DNA of 64,000 nt from Cyclobacteriaceae bacterium (lineage in GTDB: Bacteria > Bacteroidota > Bacteroidia > Cytophagales > Cyclobacteriaceae), in contig JANQPQ010000036.1 in the NCBI GenBank assembly GCA_028285445.1, positions 40,219 to 104,218 of the forward strand. The letters are read 5' to 3'. A program made the translations under genes and the position numbers. How positions within the stretch are numbered: position 1 is the first letter of the stretch; the number at the start of each line of letters is the position of its first letter. The notes under the pieces are model-generated. The model was not told the origin of the DNA and did no database searches. It saw only the letters and a program-made list of their open reading frames with translations. Below are positions 36,396-45,676 of this stretch, in pieces.

Positions 36396-39032
36396 ATGAA
36401 GGAACAAAATCCACCTAGGTGGCCAATGTGGATCTTAAAGAGGCTTTGCTCCGAGGAGCAATTGGAAATTCTTTATGGAGATTCACTGGAGATTTTTTAC
36501 AAAAGAGTTGGGAAAGTTGGCCCCCTAAAAGCTAAAGTACTTTTTGTCCGAGACACCTTCAGCATGCTTAAATCATTTGCTATGAAAAAACCTACTTCAG
36601 GATCAAAGTTTGGGTCCTTGTCCCTAGTTGGCAATTACTTCAAAATGTCGCTCCGTAGCATGGCTAAAAACAAGCTATCCTCTGGAATCAACTTTTTCGG
36701 TCTTAGTGCCGGGCTTTTTGCCGCGTTGTTAATTGGCCAATACGTCAATTCGCAACTTAACTATGACCGGTTTCATAAGGACTATGATGACATTTACCGT
36801 TTGAGTTTCACCAGGAAGGTAAACAACGACATAGTATTTAACGGAGCGACAACATTCTATCCGGTTGGTCCTCAACTAAATACTGATTACCCTGAGGTTG
36901 CAAGCCAGTGTCGGCTTTACTACCCCTTTACTCATGGTGTAATCAACATTGGAGAAAACGCATACACAGAGGAGAAGCCAGTATTCGTTGATGACGTGTA
37001 TTTTACCTTTTTCTCTTACAACCTACTCGTAGGTGATAAAAACACTGTGCTGGAAAACCCAAATGCAGTTGTATTGTCTGAAGCCCTGGCTGAAAAATAT
37101 TTTGGCACTGAAGACCCAATAGATAAGGTTATCAGATTTTCATTTGAAGATGGCGCAACGGACCTTAGGGTAACAGGGGTCATGAACAACCCCCGCCCAG
37201 ATTCGCATTTGAGATTAAATATGCTCATCTCTATGAGGACGCTAGATCAGTGGCCGGTTTTTGAGCAAAGCTCCTGGCAACTTCCTTTTTATCACACTTA
37301 CATTAAGGTTGTGGAAGGCGCGGAAATTGAGGCTGTAGAAAAAAGTGCAGATGCTGTACTATTAGCCAATAGGCCCCAAGGACAAGAAAACGGTAACGCC
37401 GAATACTTCAAGCTTCAGCCGCTGAAGGACATCCACCTTGATTCCGATTTGACCTTCGAAATGAATGAGAATGGCGATCGGGAGGCGGTCAATTTTTTAG
37501 CTGGAGTTGCCATTCTGATCTTGCTCATTGCCTACTTGAATTATATCAATTTAGCGACAGCCTTATCCATAAAAGGAGCTAAGGAAGTGGGGCTACGGAA
37601 AGTTATGGGCTCTCCAAAATTCGATATTGTAATCCGATTTGTTTTTGAAGCCTTATTGTTTAATGCGATTTGCTTGCTTCTGGCTATTGGTGTGGTGGCA
37701 TTGACTGTTGGGTATTTCTCCAATTTGCTCGGCACATTTTTCGGGCTTTCAAACAATCCCTTGTTTTGGATCCTGATTGTATCTCTGGTTGCCGTAGGAG
37801 CGCTCATATCCAGTATTTACCCTGCTCTAATTCTTTCTGGTTTCCGACCAATTTCCGTACTCCGTGGCAAATTCGCTAGTTCCAAGAAAGGGAGCTTGCT
37901 AAGGAAGGTACTGATATCATCGCAGTTCATTATCTCAGTAGCGATGATTGGGGGAACAATATTGCTCAACCAGCAGACTAACTACTTACTCTCTAAAGAT
38001 TTGGGCTTTGATGGCGACAAGGTACTGGTAATCAATGCTCCGAGAGTTACTGATCCCAATCGAAGTTACCTTACCGCCATAAGGAGTTTTGGAAACGAAC
38101 TGATTACCAGTGCTAGTGTAAATGCATATACCCACAGTGGTAGTGTACCTGGAAAGGTGATGAGCGCAGGTACAGTAGCGAGAATGGGGATTAACAATCC
38201 CGAGCCGGTTTCAATGCATCTCAATACAACAGATTATGGCTTTTTTGAAACCTACGGCCTCCAGATTTTAGCCGGTCGTGGCTTCTCCGATGCTATTATG
38301 TCTGATGATAGCGCCGTAGTTATTAATGAGGCCGCGATGGAAGCCCTGGGCTTCACTACTGCGGAAGATGCCCTAAATGGCAAAATCGGCTCTCGGGGAT
38401 TTCAATTCAACATTATTGGCGTAGTTAGTAATTATCACCATACCTCTCTTAAAACAACTTACGAGCCCATTGCCTTTTTGCTGCGGCCGCAGAGAACAAT
38501 CTACTTGAGCCTTAATGTCAACACCAGCCAAATGCCACAGACGCTGGAGGAAATAAAGGGTCAAATGAAAGAGCACTTCCCTGACAGCCCATTTGATTAT
38601 TTCTTTTTAGACCAAACTTTCAACCAGGAGTTCCAGGCTGAGCTGCGTTATGCTGCAGTTTTCAAAGGCTTCTCCATCCTGGCCATTGTATTGGCGGCCA
38701 TGGGGTTATTCGGTCTATCTACTTTCCTATTGACACAACGCAAAAAAGAAATTGGAGTGCGCAAAGTGCTCGGTGCCGAAGGATCACACCTCTTTGCACT
38801 CCTTAGCTCATCCTTTTTCATTCCAATAACAATTGGCAGCGTGATGGCCTGCCTTTTACTTTACGCTGGCGGCTCACGATGGCTTGAAAGCTTTCCTTTT
38901 AGAGTATCTCTGCAATGGATAGTTTTCGTAATGCCAATATTAATTGTGGCAGCTATGGTAGGTCTAACAATGGCCATACAAACCATTAATGCCATGAGAA
39001 TACAGCCTGCTTCCACCCTGAGAAATGAATAA
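36396..39032 (+). CDS. FtsX/MacB-like ABC permease with N-terminal prefix domain
   Basis: 878 residues, a paralogue of the permease at 20845 with the same layout. A prefix domain (about 1-70; ILYGDSLEIFYKRVGKVGPL) is followed by a first MacB module (TM near 100-120; TM cluster 365-490 with AKEVGLRKVMGS) and a second module (TM cluster 745-870 with KKEIGVRKVLGAEG). The ATPase partner is absent. Here the regulator gene lies downstream (3-nt gap), the reverse of the order in the first cassette. Confidence 0.92.
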   Translation: MKEQNPPRWPMWILKRLCSEEQLEILYGDSLEIFYKRVGKVGPLKAKVLFVRDTFSMLKSFAMKKPTSGSKFGSLSLVGNYFKMSLRSMAKNKLSSGINFFGLSAGLFAALLIGQYVNSQLNYDRFHKDYDDIYRLSFTRKVNNDIVFNGATTFYPVGPQLNTDYPEVASQCRLYYPFTHGVINIGENAYTEEKPVFVDDVYFTFFSYNLLVGDKNTVLENPNAVVLSEALAEKYFGTEDPIDKVIRFSFEDGATDLRVTGVMNNPRPDSHLRLNMLISMRTLDQWPVFEQSSWQLPFYHTYIKVVEGAEIEAVEKSADAVLLANRPQGQENGNAEYFKLQPLKDIHLDSDLTFEMNENGDREAVNFLAGVAILILLIAYLNYINLATALSIKGAKEVGLRKVMGSPKFDIVIRFVFEALLFNAICLLLAIGVVALTVGYFSNLLGTFFGLSNNPLFWILIVSLVAVGALISSIYPALILSGFRPISVLRGKFASSKKGSLLRKVLISSQFIISVAMIGGTILLNQQTNYLLSKDLGFDGDKVLVINAPRVTDPNRSYLTAIRSFGNELITSASVNAYTHSGSVPGKVMSAGTVARMGINNPEPVSMHLNTTDYGFFETYGLQILAGRGFSDAIMSDDSAVVINEAAMEALGFTTAEDALNGKIGSRGFQFNIIGVVSNYHHTSLKTTYEPIAFLLRPQRTIYLSLNVNTSQMPQTLEEIKGQMKEHFPDSPFDYFFLDQTFNQEFQAELRYAAVFKGFSILAIVLAAMGLFGLSTFLLTQRKKEIGVRKVLGAEGSHLFALLSSSFFIPITIGSVMACLLLYAGGSRWLESFPFRVSLQWIVFVMPILIVAAMVGLTMAIQTINAMRIQPASTLRNE

Positions 39033-39035
39033 CCG

Positions 39036-39368
39036 ATGAAAAGCACAGACTTAGGGGCTTTTGAGGAAATTGTATTAATAGCCATTGGTATTCTTGGTGA
39101 TAACGCTTACGGTGTAACCATCAACGAAGAGATTGAAAAACATACCAGGCACCGACCTAGTGTTGGATCACTTCATGCCGCCCTCTATCGGCTGGAGAAC
39201 AAGGGTTTTGTGGAATCTAGTGAGTCTGGGGCAACTGCGCAGCGGGGGGGTAGAAGAAAGCGGTTTTATACCATCACTATGCTCGGCAAAGAAAAGCTTC
39301 TTAATGCCCATGAACTTCGCAACAACATGCTAAAGTTGATTCCGAACCTGGGTGGTTTAAACCAATAA
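39036..39368 (+). CDS. PadR family transcriptional regulator
   Basis: 110 residues with the PadR winged helix: LGAFEEIVLIAIGIL, AYGVTINEEIEKHT and GSLHAALYRLENKGFVES...GGRRKRFYTITMLGKEKL. It starts 3 nt after the permease stop, so both lie on one transcript. The palindrome at 36350-36366 is its likely target, giving negative feedback on the whole unit. It ends 1 nt from the stop of the convergent LytTR regulator. Confidence 0.93.
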   Translation: MKSTDLGAFEEIVLIAIGILGDNAYGVTINEEIEKHTRHRPSVGSLHAALYRLENKGFVESSESGATAQRGGRRKRFYTITMLGKEKLLNAHELRNNMLKLIPNLGGLNQ

Positions 39369-39369
39369 G

Positions 39370-40134
39370 CTAATTCTCGCCCATCAGCCAGCGCTTAAAC
39401 TCTGAGGCTTTGGGTTTACTGATCAGCACATCCTCCGGAGGTGGTGGCAGCAATTCCAGTTTGAGTTTGCGATGAAAATGAATGGCGGCAGCGTTGACAG
39501 CCTTACGCGAAACAATACACTGTCGGTTGGCCCGAAAGAAGTCATCAGGATCTAGCTGGCTTTGTATCTTCTCTAATGACTGATCGAGGTCGTACTTTTC
39601 GCCTTTATGCGTGTAACAATGGTTGACTTCATTCTCCAGGATGAAATAAGCGATCTCATATGTATTCAAAGGCAAAATCTTGTCTTTTACATAAACTAAA
39701 AAACTTTTCTTGTACTTCTTCTTTTCGCTTCTTAGCTCCTGAATTACATCCAATAGCACCTTGTTGTCGGTTTGCGGTGCATACAGTTTACTATATCGCT
39801 CCATAGCGTTGGCGAGCTCCTGCTTCTTGATTGGTTTGATTAGATAATCTATGCTGTTAACTCGGAAGGCTTGCAGGGCATATTCATCATATGCAGTAGT
39901 AAATACTATAGGAAAGGTGATCTCCGCCCGTTCGAAAATTTCAAAAGAAGTGCCATCTGCGATTCTAATATCGAAGAATCCCAGGTCGGGAGGTGGATTG
40001 TGGCCGACCCATTCTACCACACTTTCAACTGACTCCAGAATGTCCATGATCTCAATTTTGGAATCTACCTCTAGTAGCAGATCACAAAGGTTTCGAGCTA
40101 CACTCTGTTCATCCTCAACGATTAGCACTCTCAT
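39370..40134 (-). CDS. LytTR response regulator
   Basis: 254 residues. The receiver domain has VEDEQ, Asp55 in LGFFDIRIADG and Lys in LIKPIKK. The LytTR DNA-binding domain spans about 150-250 (FFRANRQCIVSRKAVNAA). A charged linker (LRSEKKKYKKSF) joins them. It overlaps its kinase gene by 4 nt, and is the second LytS/LytTR-type pair in the window. It is convergent with and abuts the PadR-permease cassette, but shared regulation cannot be read from position alone. Confidence 0.94.
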   Translation of the reverse strand: MRVLIVEDEQSVARNLCDLLLEVDSKIEIMDILESVESVVEWVGHNPPPDLGFFDIRIADGTSFEIFERAEITFPIVFTTAYDEYALQAFRVNSIDYLIKPIKKQELANAMERYSKLYAPQTDNKVLLDVIQELRSEKKKYKKSFLVYVKDKILPLNTYEIAYFILENEVNHCYTHKGEKYDLDQSLEKIQSQLDPDDFFRANRQCIVSRKAVNAAAIHFHRKLKLELLPPPPEDVLISKPKASEFKRWLMGEN

Positions 40135-41186
40135 AACAGCGGTAGTTTAACCAGGAAGTTCAGCTCCGTACGATCAATAATTATACTTCGATCACTTAGA
40201 AGTTGGTATCTATCCTGGAGATTCTTAAGCCCGATGCCAAAACTCTCTACGTCTTCTCTTTGCTGCAAGTTATTCTTCACACAGATGAGTTCCCCCTCTA
40301 TACTGATTTCTACTTTTAATGGAGATGATGTGGTAATTATATTATGCTGCATGGCATTTTCAACCAACAGTTGCAAAGACATTGGAGGAATTTGCTTTTC
40401 CATTAACTGTGTTGGTACATCAATCTGTGCCTGAAGCTTATCTCCAAATCTTTTCTGCAATAGGTCAATATAAGATTGAATAAAATCGATTTCATCGCGT
40501 AGAGGCACCAAGTGCTCGCGGCCCGAAGTAAGTGTATAGCGATAAGTGTCAGACATGTCATGAATGAACTGAAGTCCAGCCTCTGGGTTCTCGTTTCTCA
40601 CAATAGCACTAAGCGTACTTAAAGTATTAAAGAAGAAATGGGGACTGATTTGCTCTTTCAGCGCTGCTAGTTGCGCTTTCGACTTTTCTTGCTGAAGCCG
40701 TGTCAAGTTGATCTCAGCTTGTTTCACTTTTTCCCTTTGCAAGAGCAAGTAAGGTGCGATGAACGAAATAACGATCACCGCTCCATGCTTTATCAAATAG
40801 GTGCGAGGATAGTAACTGTAGTCATTGAAGGCCTTAATACTAATACCTACCTCTGCACGAAAATCAGCGTAAATAATAATTGCAAACAGCAGGACGTTGC
40901 CGAGAACAATAAGTGCAATTCTACTTGCTTGCTTCAACCTCCGAGGAATCAGCTTGTCTTTCCACGAATAGTTGAAGGAAACGATTAATGCAAAAGTTAC
41001 TAATTCCGAAAGGGTGTCTTTGATCCCAAGATTCAGCAGAAACCTCAATTCGGTTTCTTTAGCAACTAAGAGCCCTTTAGCAGTAGCCAGGTCATAGGCC
41101 TGCGTAAATACGCGAATATTACCCAAAGCGGAAACCAGCACAGCCGCCCCAACGATGACCCAAACTGTAGGAATTTTATTGAACAA
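40131..41186 (-). CDS. LytS/YehU-type membrane histidine kinase
   Basis: 351 residues. Four hydrophobic segments (about 8-25, 58-72, 88-107 and 133-150) and a coiled coil (KVKQAEINLTRLQQEKSKAQ) are followed by the His_kinase motif LKEQISPHFFFNTLSTL (His183) and a HATPase with MSLQLLVENAMQHN and GIGLKNLQDRY. It is the partner of the adjacent LytTR regulator (4-nt overlap). The signal is unknown. Confidence 0.93.
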   Translation of the reverse strand: MFNKIPTVWVIVGAAVLVSALGNIRVFTQAYDLATAKGLLVAKETELRFLLNLGIKDTLSELVTFALIVSFNYSWKDKLIPRRLKQASRIALIVLGNVLLFAIIIYADFRAEVGISIKAFNDYSYYPRTYLIKHGAVIVISFIAPYLLLQREKVKQAEINLTRLQQEKSKAQLAALKEQISPHFFFNTLSTLSAIVRNENPEAGLQFIHDMSDTYRYTLTSGREHLVPLRDEIDFIQSYIDLLQKRFGDKLQAQIDVPTQLMEKQIPPMSLQLLVENAMQHNIITTSSPLKVEISIEGELICVKNNLQQREDVESFGIGLKNLQDRYQLLSDRSIIIDRTELNFLVKLPLL

Positions 41187-41235
41187 GGTCTTTGAAATTT
41201 AATCCCAACTGTAGCGGCAAGATAGGCAAACATCT

Positions 41236-42705
41236 CTACTCCCTAAGCGTTTCAATTACTTCAGCTGATATCCAATATATATCTCCCCTCCTGTTGAAAA
41301 ACAGGTATTTACCATCTGGCGATACCCTTGGAGCAAACTCACCAGCACTGGAGTTTACCAGCTCACCCATATTTTTGGCTTTTCCCCAGGTGCCGTCCCC
41401 TTTTCTAAAACTGATGTAGATATCTATTGAACCCAATCCGCCAGGTCGGTTGGAAGACCACATGACATAACTCTCGTCGGGTGCGATGAAGGGGTCGTAG
41501 TCTCTGCGCTCCGAATTTACGGAATCGCCAAGATCTATTGGAGCCTGGTATTTGCCATCCTTGAATTCTGAATAGACAATGTTACTTGAGCGGCCAGGTC
41601 CGGTGGAAAAATACAAATTGCCATTGGCCGAAAGCGTAGGGAACCATTCTGCGTGTTCACTATTTACTTCCGGCCCCAGGTGGATTGGCTCTCCCCATCC
41701 ATTGCCCTCTTTTTTTACCATCCACATATCGATGTTGCCTGTAACTGTATCTCCCGGGTTTATGGGCCGATCGGAACTGTAGTACATGGCTAAACCATCT
41801 AGAGTAACAAAGGGATCTATCTCGCGGAAGTCTCCTTCAACGCTAGCAGGCTCCGGAGCTGTCCATCGGCCATTTTCATATCTCGTTTCCATAATCGAGC
41901 CCCAATGCAATGGCTTAGACTCTGTGGTGAAATAGATGATGTTGCCGTCAGGAGAAAAGCCCGGTGTGTGATTGAAATTTTCAGTGGTTACAAAGCCGGG
42001 AGCAAATGCTGTGGCCTTAAGCCCGGGATCAGGCTGCCCGGCGTAAGGTCCACGTAAATCAAAGGTGCGTACTTTGTTTTTATCTGCCCCATGATAAATA
42101 AGCAGCTCAGCTATTTTCATTGAACCTTGTCTCAACGCAATTGCCAGCGGCGTATTCCCGATATTATTGACGGCATCAATATCCGCACTATGCTCAATTA
42201 ACTTCTCAACGATATTCTGATTTTCATTGAGCACTGCCCACTGCAAAGGAGAAATCCCTGCTGTGTCGCTTGCGACTTTTGCCCCATTATCCAATAGCAG
42301 CTGCACTGTTTCCTCACTGTCTCTTTGCACTGCAACGTAAAGAGGGTTAAATCCTTCGATAGTGGCGGCATTGACGTCAGCGCCCTTATCAAGCAGAGTA
42401 GTAACCATGTTAACATTGGCATTGCGAGCAGCATACACAATAGGGCTTCCCCCGTATTCATTTTGAATAGTAACATCTGCCCCTTTCTCTATCAGGTAAT
42501 CGAACACCTCCTGTTGACGGCAAAAGACTGCTGCCAATAGTAAGGAGGTGCCGGCGCTATTGACCGTGTCTACAGAAGCCGTTTGCAGCAGTGAATCCAA
42601 ACGTTGTAGTTGTCCCTGGCAGGCGGTGTTATGAATGTTTTGGCTAAATCCGGTGTAGGTAATTATCAATATAAATAGGGCTGAAAACAGGGTTCGTCCT
42701 TTCAT
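41236..42705 (-). CDS. Secreted ankyrin-repeat and PD40 beta-propeller protein
   Basis: 489 residues. The signal peptide is LFSALFILIITYTGFSQ. About five ankyrin repeats follow (about 50-215; GTSLLLAAVFCRQQEVFDYL, GSPIVYAARNANVNMVTTLL, GNTPLAIALRQGSMKIAELL). A PD40/TolB-like WD40 propeller region then runs to the end, with repeated blocks ending in PDGNIIYFTTES, LDGLAMYYSSDRP, ANGNLYFSTGPG, PDESYVMWSSNRPGG and PDGKYLFFNRRG. Both parts are protein-interaction modules; no catalytic residues are evident. This pairing in one secreted protein is unusual. Confidence 0.88.
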   Translation of the reverse strand: MKGRTLFSALFILIITYTGFSQNIHNTACQGQLQRLDSLLQTASVDTVNSAGTSLLLAAVFCRQQEVFDYLIEKGADVTIQNEYGGSPIVYAARNANVNMVTTLLDKGADVNAATIEGFNPLYVAVQRDSEETVQLLLDNGAKVASDTAGISPLQWAVLNENQNIVEKLIEHSADIDAVNNIGNTPLAIALRQGSMKIAELLIYHGADKNKVRTFDLRGPYAGQPDPGLKATAFAPGFVTTENFNHTPGFSPDGNIIYFTTESKPLHWGSIMETRYENGRWTAPEPASVEGDFREIDPFVTLDGLAMYYSSDRPINPGDTVTGNIDMWMVKKEGNGWGEPIHLGPEVNSEHAEWFPTLSANGNLYFSTGPGRSSNIVYSEFKDGKYQAPIDLGDSVNSERRDYDPFIAPDESYVMWSSNRPGGLGSIDIYISFRKGDGTWGKAKNMGELVNSSAGEFAPRVSPDGKYLFFNRRGDIYWISAEVIETLRE

Positions 42706-42855
42706 TTTCGGTTTTTAAGGGCAATGGTATTAGAATCTCAGGGTAACAGAAATACAATTGATGGCGAGACGGACAAAATTGGAATTGAGATGGACATAAT
42801 TACTTATATTTCAGCAAGGGTTAATTTGCCCAGCTATTTTAAGACTAACCATAAG

Positions 42856-43998
42856 ATGGAAGACCAGGTTAAACGGATGCGAGTTGGTGAAGGAAGGATT
42901 AGCGCCGCTATTTCTATTTTCCTCGGAGCCCTCTCACTTGTTGGAATTCTTTGTTTCAAGTTCCCGGAGATATTGACAACACCAGAATTCAGGGAAATTT
43001 ATACGGCCGAAATGGTGGAGAATCTGATGTATGGCGCCATCATAGCTACCTTTCTTTTTGCCCTGATCAGTATGCTGCTTAACAAGAAGAGGAAAAACGC
43101 AGTGATCGGAATGGCACTGGGTGTGCTGGCCATTGCCTTTGGGGGATTTACTGTTGAAGGGCGCTCTGTAGAAAAGGTAAGCTGGAGTATAGGATTAGAC
43201 TGGCTTATACTGGACTTGTTTATTATGGCATTGCTATTTGTGCCAATTGAGTTAGCGTTTCCAAAGAACAAAGAGCAATCAAAATTTCACCCGGAATGGA
43301 GAACCGACCTCATCTATTTTGGAATCAGTCATTTGGCAATTCAGCTTTTTGGTGTTTTAACAAAAAAGCCTGCGGAAGCTTTTTTTGGCTGGATGAACCT
43401 TGATGCCGTGCACGCTTGGGTTAGCGGGTTGCCTTTTGTTGTCGAGTTGTTCGTTGCTTTGGTAGTAACTGATGTTTTTCAATACTGGGCTCACAGGATT
43501 TTCCATTCTCATCATTATCTCTGGAGGTTTCATTCCGTACACCATTCAACCAAAAACATGGATTGGCTGGCGGGCTCCAGGACACACTTTATAGACATCT
43601 TCTTTACTCGAAGTATGACATTCATACCGCTTTATGTGATGGGGTTTTCGACCTTAACTTTCAACGTATACATTGTTTTCATTGCCATCCACGCGGTGTT
43701 GATCCATGCCAACACCAGTATCAATTTTGGCTTTTTGAAATACCTCATCACTACCCCACAATATCATCACTGGCATCATTGTGAAGAACCTGAGCACTAT
43801 GGGAAGAATTTCGCTGTCGTTTTTCCATTTATTGATATGATTTTTGGCACCTATCACCTGCCGGGTAAGGAGTGGCCAAAAGGCACAGGATTGGTCGACG
43901 CTTCATTCCCAAAGGGGTTCATGCGGCAGCTTGTTTTTCCATTTAAGAAGAATCCGTTCAAAAATGATCTGCCGCCTGAAGAGCGGACTGATAGGTGA
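42856..43998 (+). CDS. Sterol desaturase / fatty acid hydroxylase family protein
   Basis: A membrane-bound di-iron enzyme of the fatty-acid hydroxylase superfamily. The histidine clusters are HRIFHSHH, HSVHHS and HHWHH, with hydrophobic segments on both sides. Such enzymes hydroxylate or desaturate lipids, sterols or carotenoids; the substrate is undetermined. An N-terminal block of extra membrane segments precedes the catalytic half. The start is ambiguous: ATG 42724 would add a polar 44-residue leader only 18 nt from the divergent ankyrin gene, while ATG 42856 (MEDQVKRMR) is 27 nt after a near-match -7 box (TTAATTTG, 42821-42828) and is preferred. Confidence 0.85.
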   Translation: MEDQVKRMRVGEGRISAAISIFLGALSLVGILCFKFPEILTTPEFREIYTAEMVENLMYGAIIATFLFALISMLLNKKRKNAVIGMALGVLAIAFGGFTVEGRSVEKVSWSIGLDWLILDLFIMALLFVPIELAFPKNKEQSKFHPEWRTDLIYFGISHLAIQLFGVLTKKPAEAFFGWMNLDAVHAWVSGLPFVVELFVALVVTDVFQYWAHRIFHSHHYLWRFHSVHHSTKNMDWLAGSRTHFIDIFFTRSMTFIPLYVMGFSTLTFNVYIVFIAIHAVLIHANTSINFGFLKYLITTPQYHHWHHCEEPEHYGKNFAVVFPFIDMIFGTYHLPGKEWPKGTGLVDASFPKGFMRQLVFPFKKNPFKNDLPPEERTDR

Positions 43999-44003
43999 TA
44001 ATA

Positions 44004-44381
44004 TTAATTGCTTCCCCTGTCAAATCCGAAAGCCAGCGGTGCGAAAGTAGCATCCAGACCCATACCCAAAGCTGCCTGTTGCAGTTCCTTTGGCACATTG
44101 CCGCAAAATAGAAATGGACCAGGATCTGCAATCTGTAGTAAGGCAGGGAAATGGCCGGCAGCCGTGGTGCTTAGATGCAGTCCCAGGGCGGCACCATCTG
44201 CAAATAGATCTGACACGATCAGCTCGCTCTTGTTCTCATCGAAGTAGCAATCTACCTTAAGGGCGCCAGGCTCCGTGTCTTTCATTTGCTGCTCTACCTT
44301 GCGATAGATAGCCTTTAATTCGTCGGCCTTGCCAGGTTTAGCTATCCATTTATAAACTACTGTGATCTCTTGATTTTTCAT
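44004..44381 (-). CDS. Putative antibiotic biosynthesis monooxygenase (ABM) domain protein
   Basis: 126 residues with an ABM/dimeric alpha-beta barrel domain (ITVVYKWIAKPGKADELKAIYRKVEQQMKDTEPGALKVDCYFDE), as in YgiN-like quinol monooxygenases. Activity is unproven. The start at 44381 (MKNQEITVV) is preferred over 44435, which adds a non-conserved hydrophobic leader. It is divergent from the GlxA-like AraC regulator, whose target it may be. The gap between them contains a CCCTAGGG palindrome at 44439-44446. Confidence 0.8.
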   Translation of the reverse strand: MKNQEITVVYKWIAKPGKADELKAIYRKVEQQMKDTEPGALKVDCYFDENKSELIVSDLFADGAALGLHLSTTAAGHFPALLQIADPGPFLFCGNVPKELQQAALGMGLDATFAPLAFGFDRGSN

Positions 44382-44469
44382 TTGTGCTTTTCTTTTTAAT
44401 TGAAGTACAGGAGCAAATATCTGGCAAAATAACACCCACCCTAGGGGTATTTTACGACATCTTATAGGG

Positions 44470-44500
44470 TTGATTATGACACTATGCCTTCATACCTTTG
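44470..44500 (+). promoter_or_regulatory. Promoter of the GlxA-like regulator
   Basis: TTG (44470-44472), a 20-nt spacer and TACCTTTG (44493-44500) match the Bacteroidota -33/-7 form exactly. The ATG at 44509 is only 8 nt beyond, so the leader would be very short. Confidence 0.6.
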
Positions 44501-44508
44501 AAATTAAC

Positions 44509-45498
44509 ATGAAACACCTAAGCATTTTAGTACCCAGAGGTTTGGTAATTGTAGACACCATTATTGGATCATACAACCTATTTAAAATGGCCAACGACTA
44601 CCATCGCAAGCAAGGCTTAGGCGAAAGGCAATTCAAGATAGACCTGGTTGGAGTAAGTACTGACCCGCAGCAGTACAACAACTTTATTAGCATATCCCCC
44701 AACACAACACTCGATGCAATCGAAAAGACAGATTTGATTATTGTGCCTGGAGTGGTCGGGAACATGCAGGAACAGATAGCGCTGAATCTACCCTTTGTAG
44801 AATGGATGAGATCTCAGCGTGTAAAGTACAATACTGAAATTGCCAGCCTTTGCCGGGGAGCCTTTTTGCTAGCGGAAACAGGATTGATGCACGGCAAGTC
44901 TTGTGCTACCCATTGGCTCACTCATGATACTTTCAGAGAGATGTATCCCGATGTGGAACTTACTCCGGGCAAAGTAATAAGTGATGATAATGGCATCTAC
45001 TCTAGCGGAGGTGCCTACTCATTCTTAAGCTTACTACTATATCTCATCGAAAAGAATTACGGCCGGGAAACTGCCATTTGGTGTTCAAAAGTTTCTGAGA
45101 TTGATTTTGATAGGGTCGATCAAAACCAGTTCATCATATTCAATTGCCAAAAGGAACATGCCGATGATGACATTATTGCTGCCCAGGAATATATCGAGCA
45201 AGAATATGCTACAAGAATAAGTATTGAGACCCTGGCGGATAGAGCCGCCACTAGTAATCGCAATTTTATAAGAAGGTTTAAAAAGGCCACTCATAATACC
45301 CCTACGGAATATATTCAAAGAGTAAGGATAGAAGCAGCAAAGAGGCAGCTAGAGTCCTCAACAATGTCAGTCCATGAGGTTATGTATTCATGCGGATATA
45401 ATGATGATAAGACTTTTAGGACATTATTTAAGCGCTATGCAGGAATGACTCCACTAGAGTATCGAAACAAATACAACCGAGAGATGGCATTTGCTTAG
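44509..45498 (+). CDS. GlxA-like AraC family regulator with DJ-1/PfpI domain
   Basis: 330 residues. An N-terminal DJ-1/PfpI-like domain (about 1-190; SLCRGAFLLAETGLMHGKSCATHW, a nucleophile-elbow-type Cys) is followed by an AraC HTH domain (about 215-325; ISIETLADRAATSNRNFIRRFKKATHNTPTEYIQRVRIEAAKRQLE). GlxA-type proteins are transcriptional activators that may sense a small metabolite. The ATG at 44509 is chosen because the upstream TTG 44470 is the promoter -33 element. It is divergent from the ABM monooxygenase. Confidence 0.92.
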   Translation: MKHLSILVPRGLVIVDTIIGSYNLFKMANDYHRKQGLGERQFKIDLVGVSTDPQQYNNFISISPNTTLDAIEKTDLIIVPGVVGNMQEQIALNLPFVEWMRSQRVKYNTEIASLCRGAFLLAETGLMHGKSCATHWLTHDTFREMYPDVELTPGKVISDDNGIYSSGGAYSFLSLLLYLIEKNYGRETAIWCSKVSEIDFDRVDQNQFIIFNCQKEHADDDIIAAQEYIEQEYATRISIETLADRAATSNRNFIRRFKKATHNTPTEYIQRVRIEAAKRQLESSTMSVHEVMYSCGYNDDKTFRTLFKRYAGMTPLEYRNKYNREMAFA

Positions 45499-45582
45499 TG
45501 ATTCATCTCTGAAACAACTTTCCCATCTACCGCTCCGACAGCCAATGCCATAAAAACCAGCAACGACTTGAAAAGTGAAAAA

Positions 45583-45600
45583 GGCCAGCTAATGCCGGCC
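45583..45600 (+). terminator. Possible terminator after the GlxA-like gene
   Basis: GGCC (45583-45586) and GGCC (45597-45600) pair around an inner GC/GC step with one mismatch. An A-rich run precedes and CCTTTCT follows. It is a weak candidate, located 85 nt after the stop codon. Confidence 0.3.
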
Positions 45601-45676
45601 CCTTTCTATTGAGTAGTGAAGGTTGTCCAAATGAGGAGTCTCGTTTCGCAGGCAATCACTTCTTGCTTGGCCCGTT

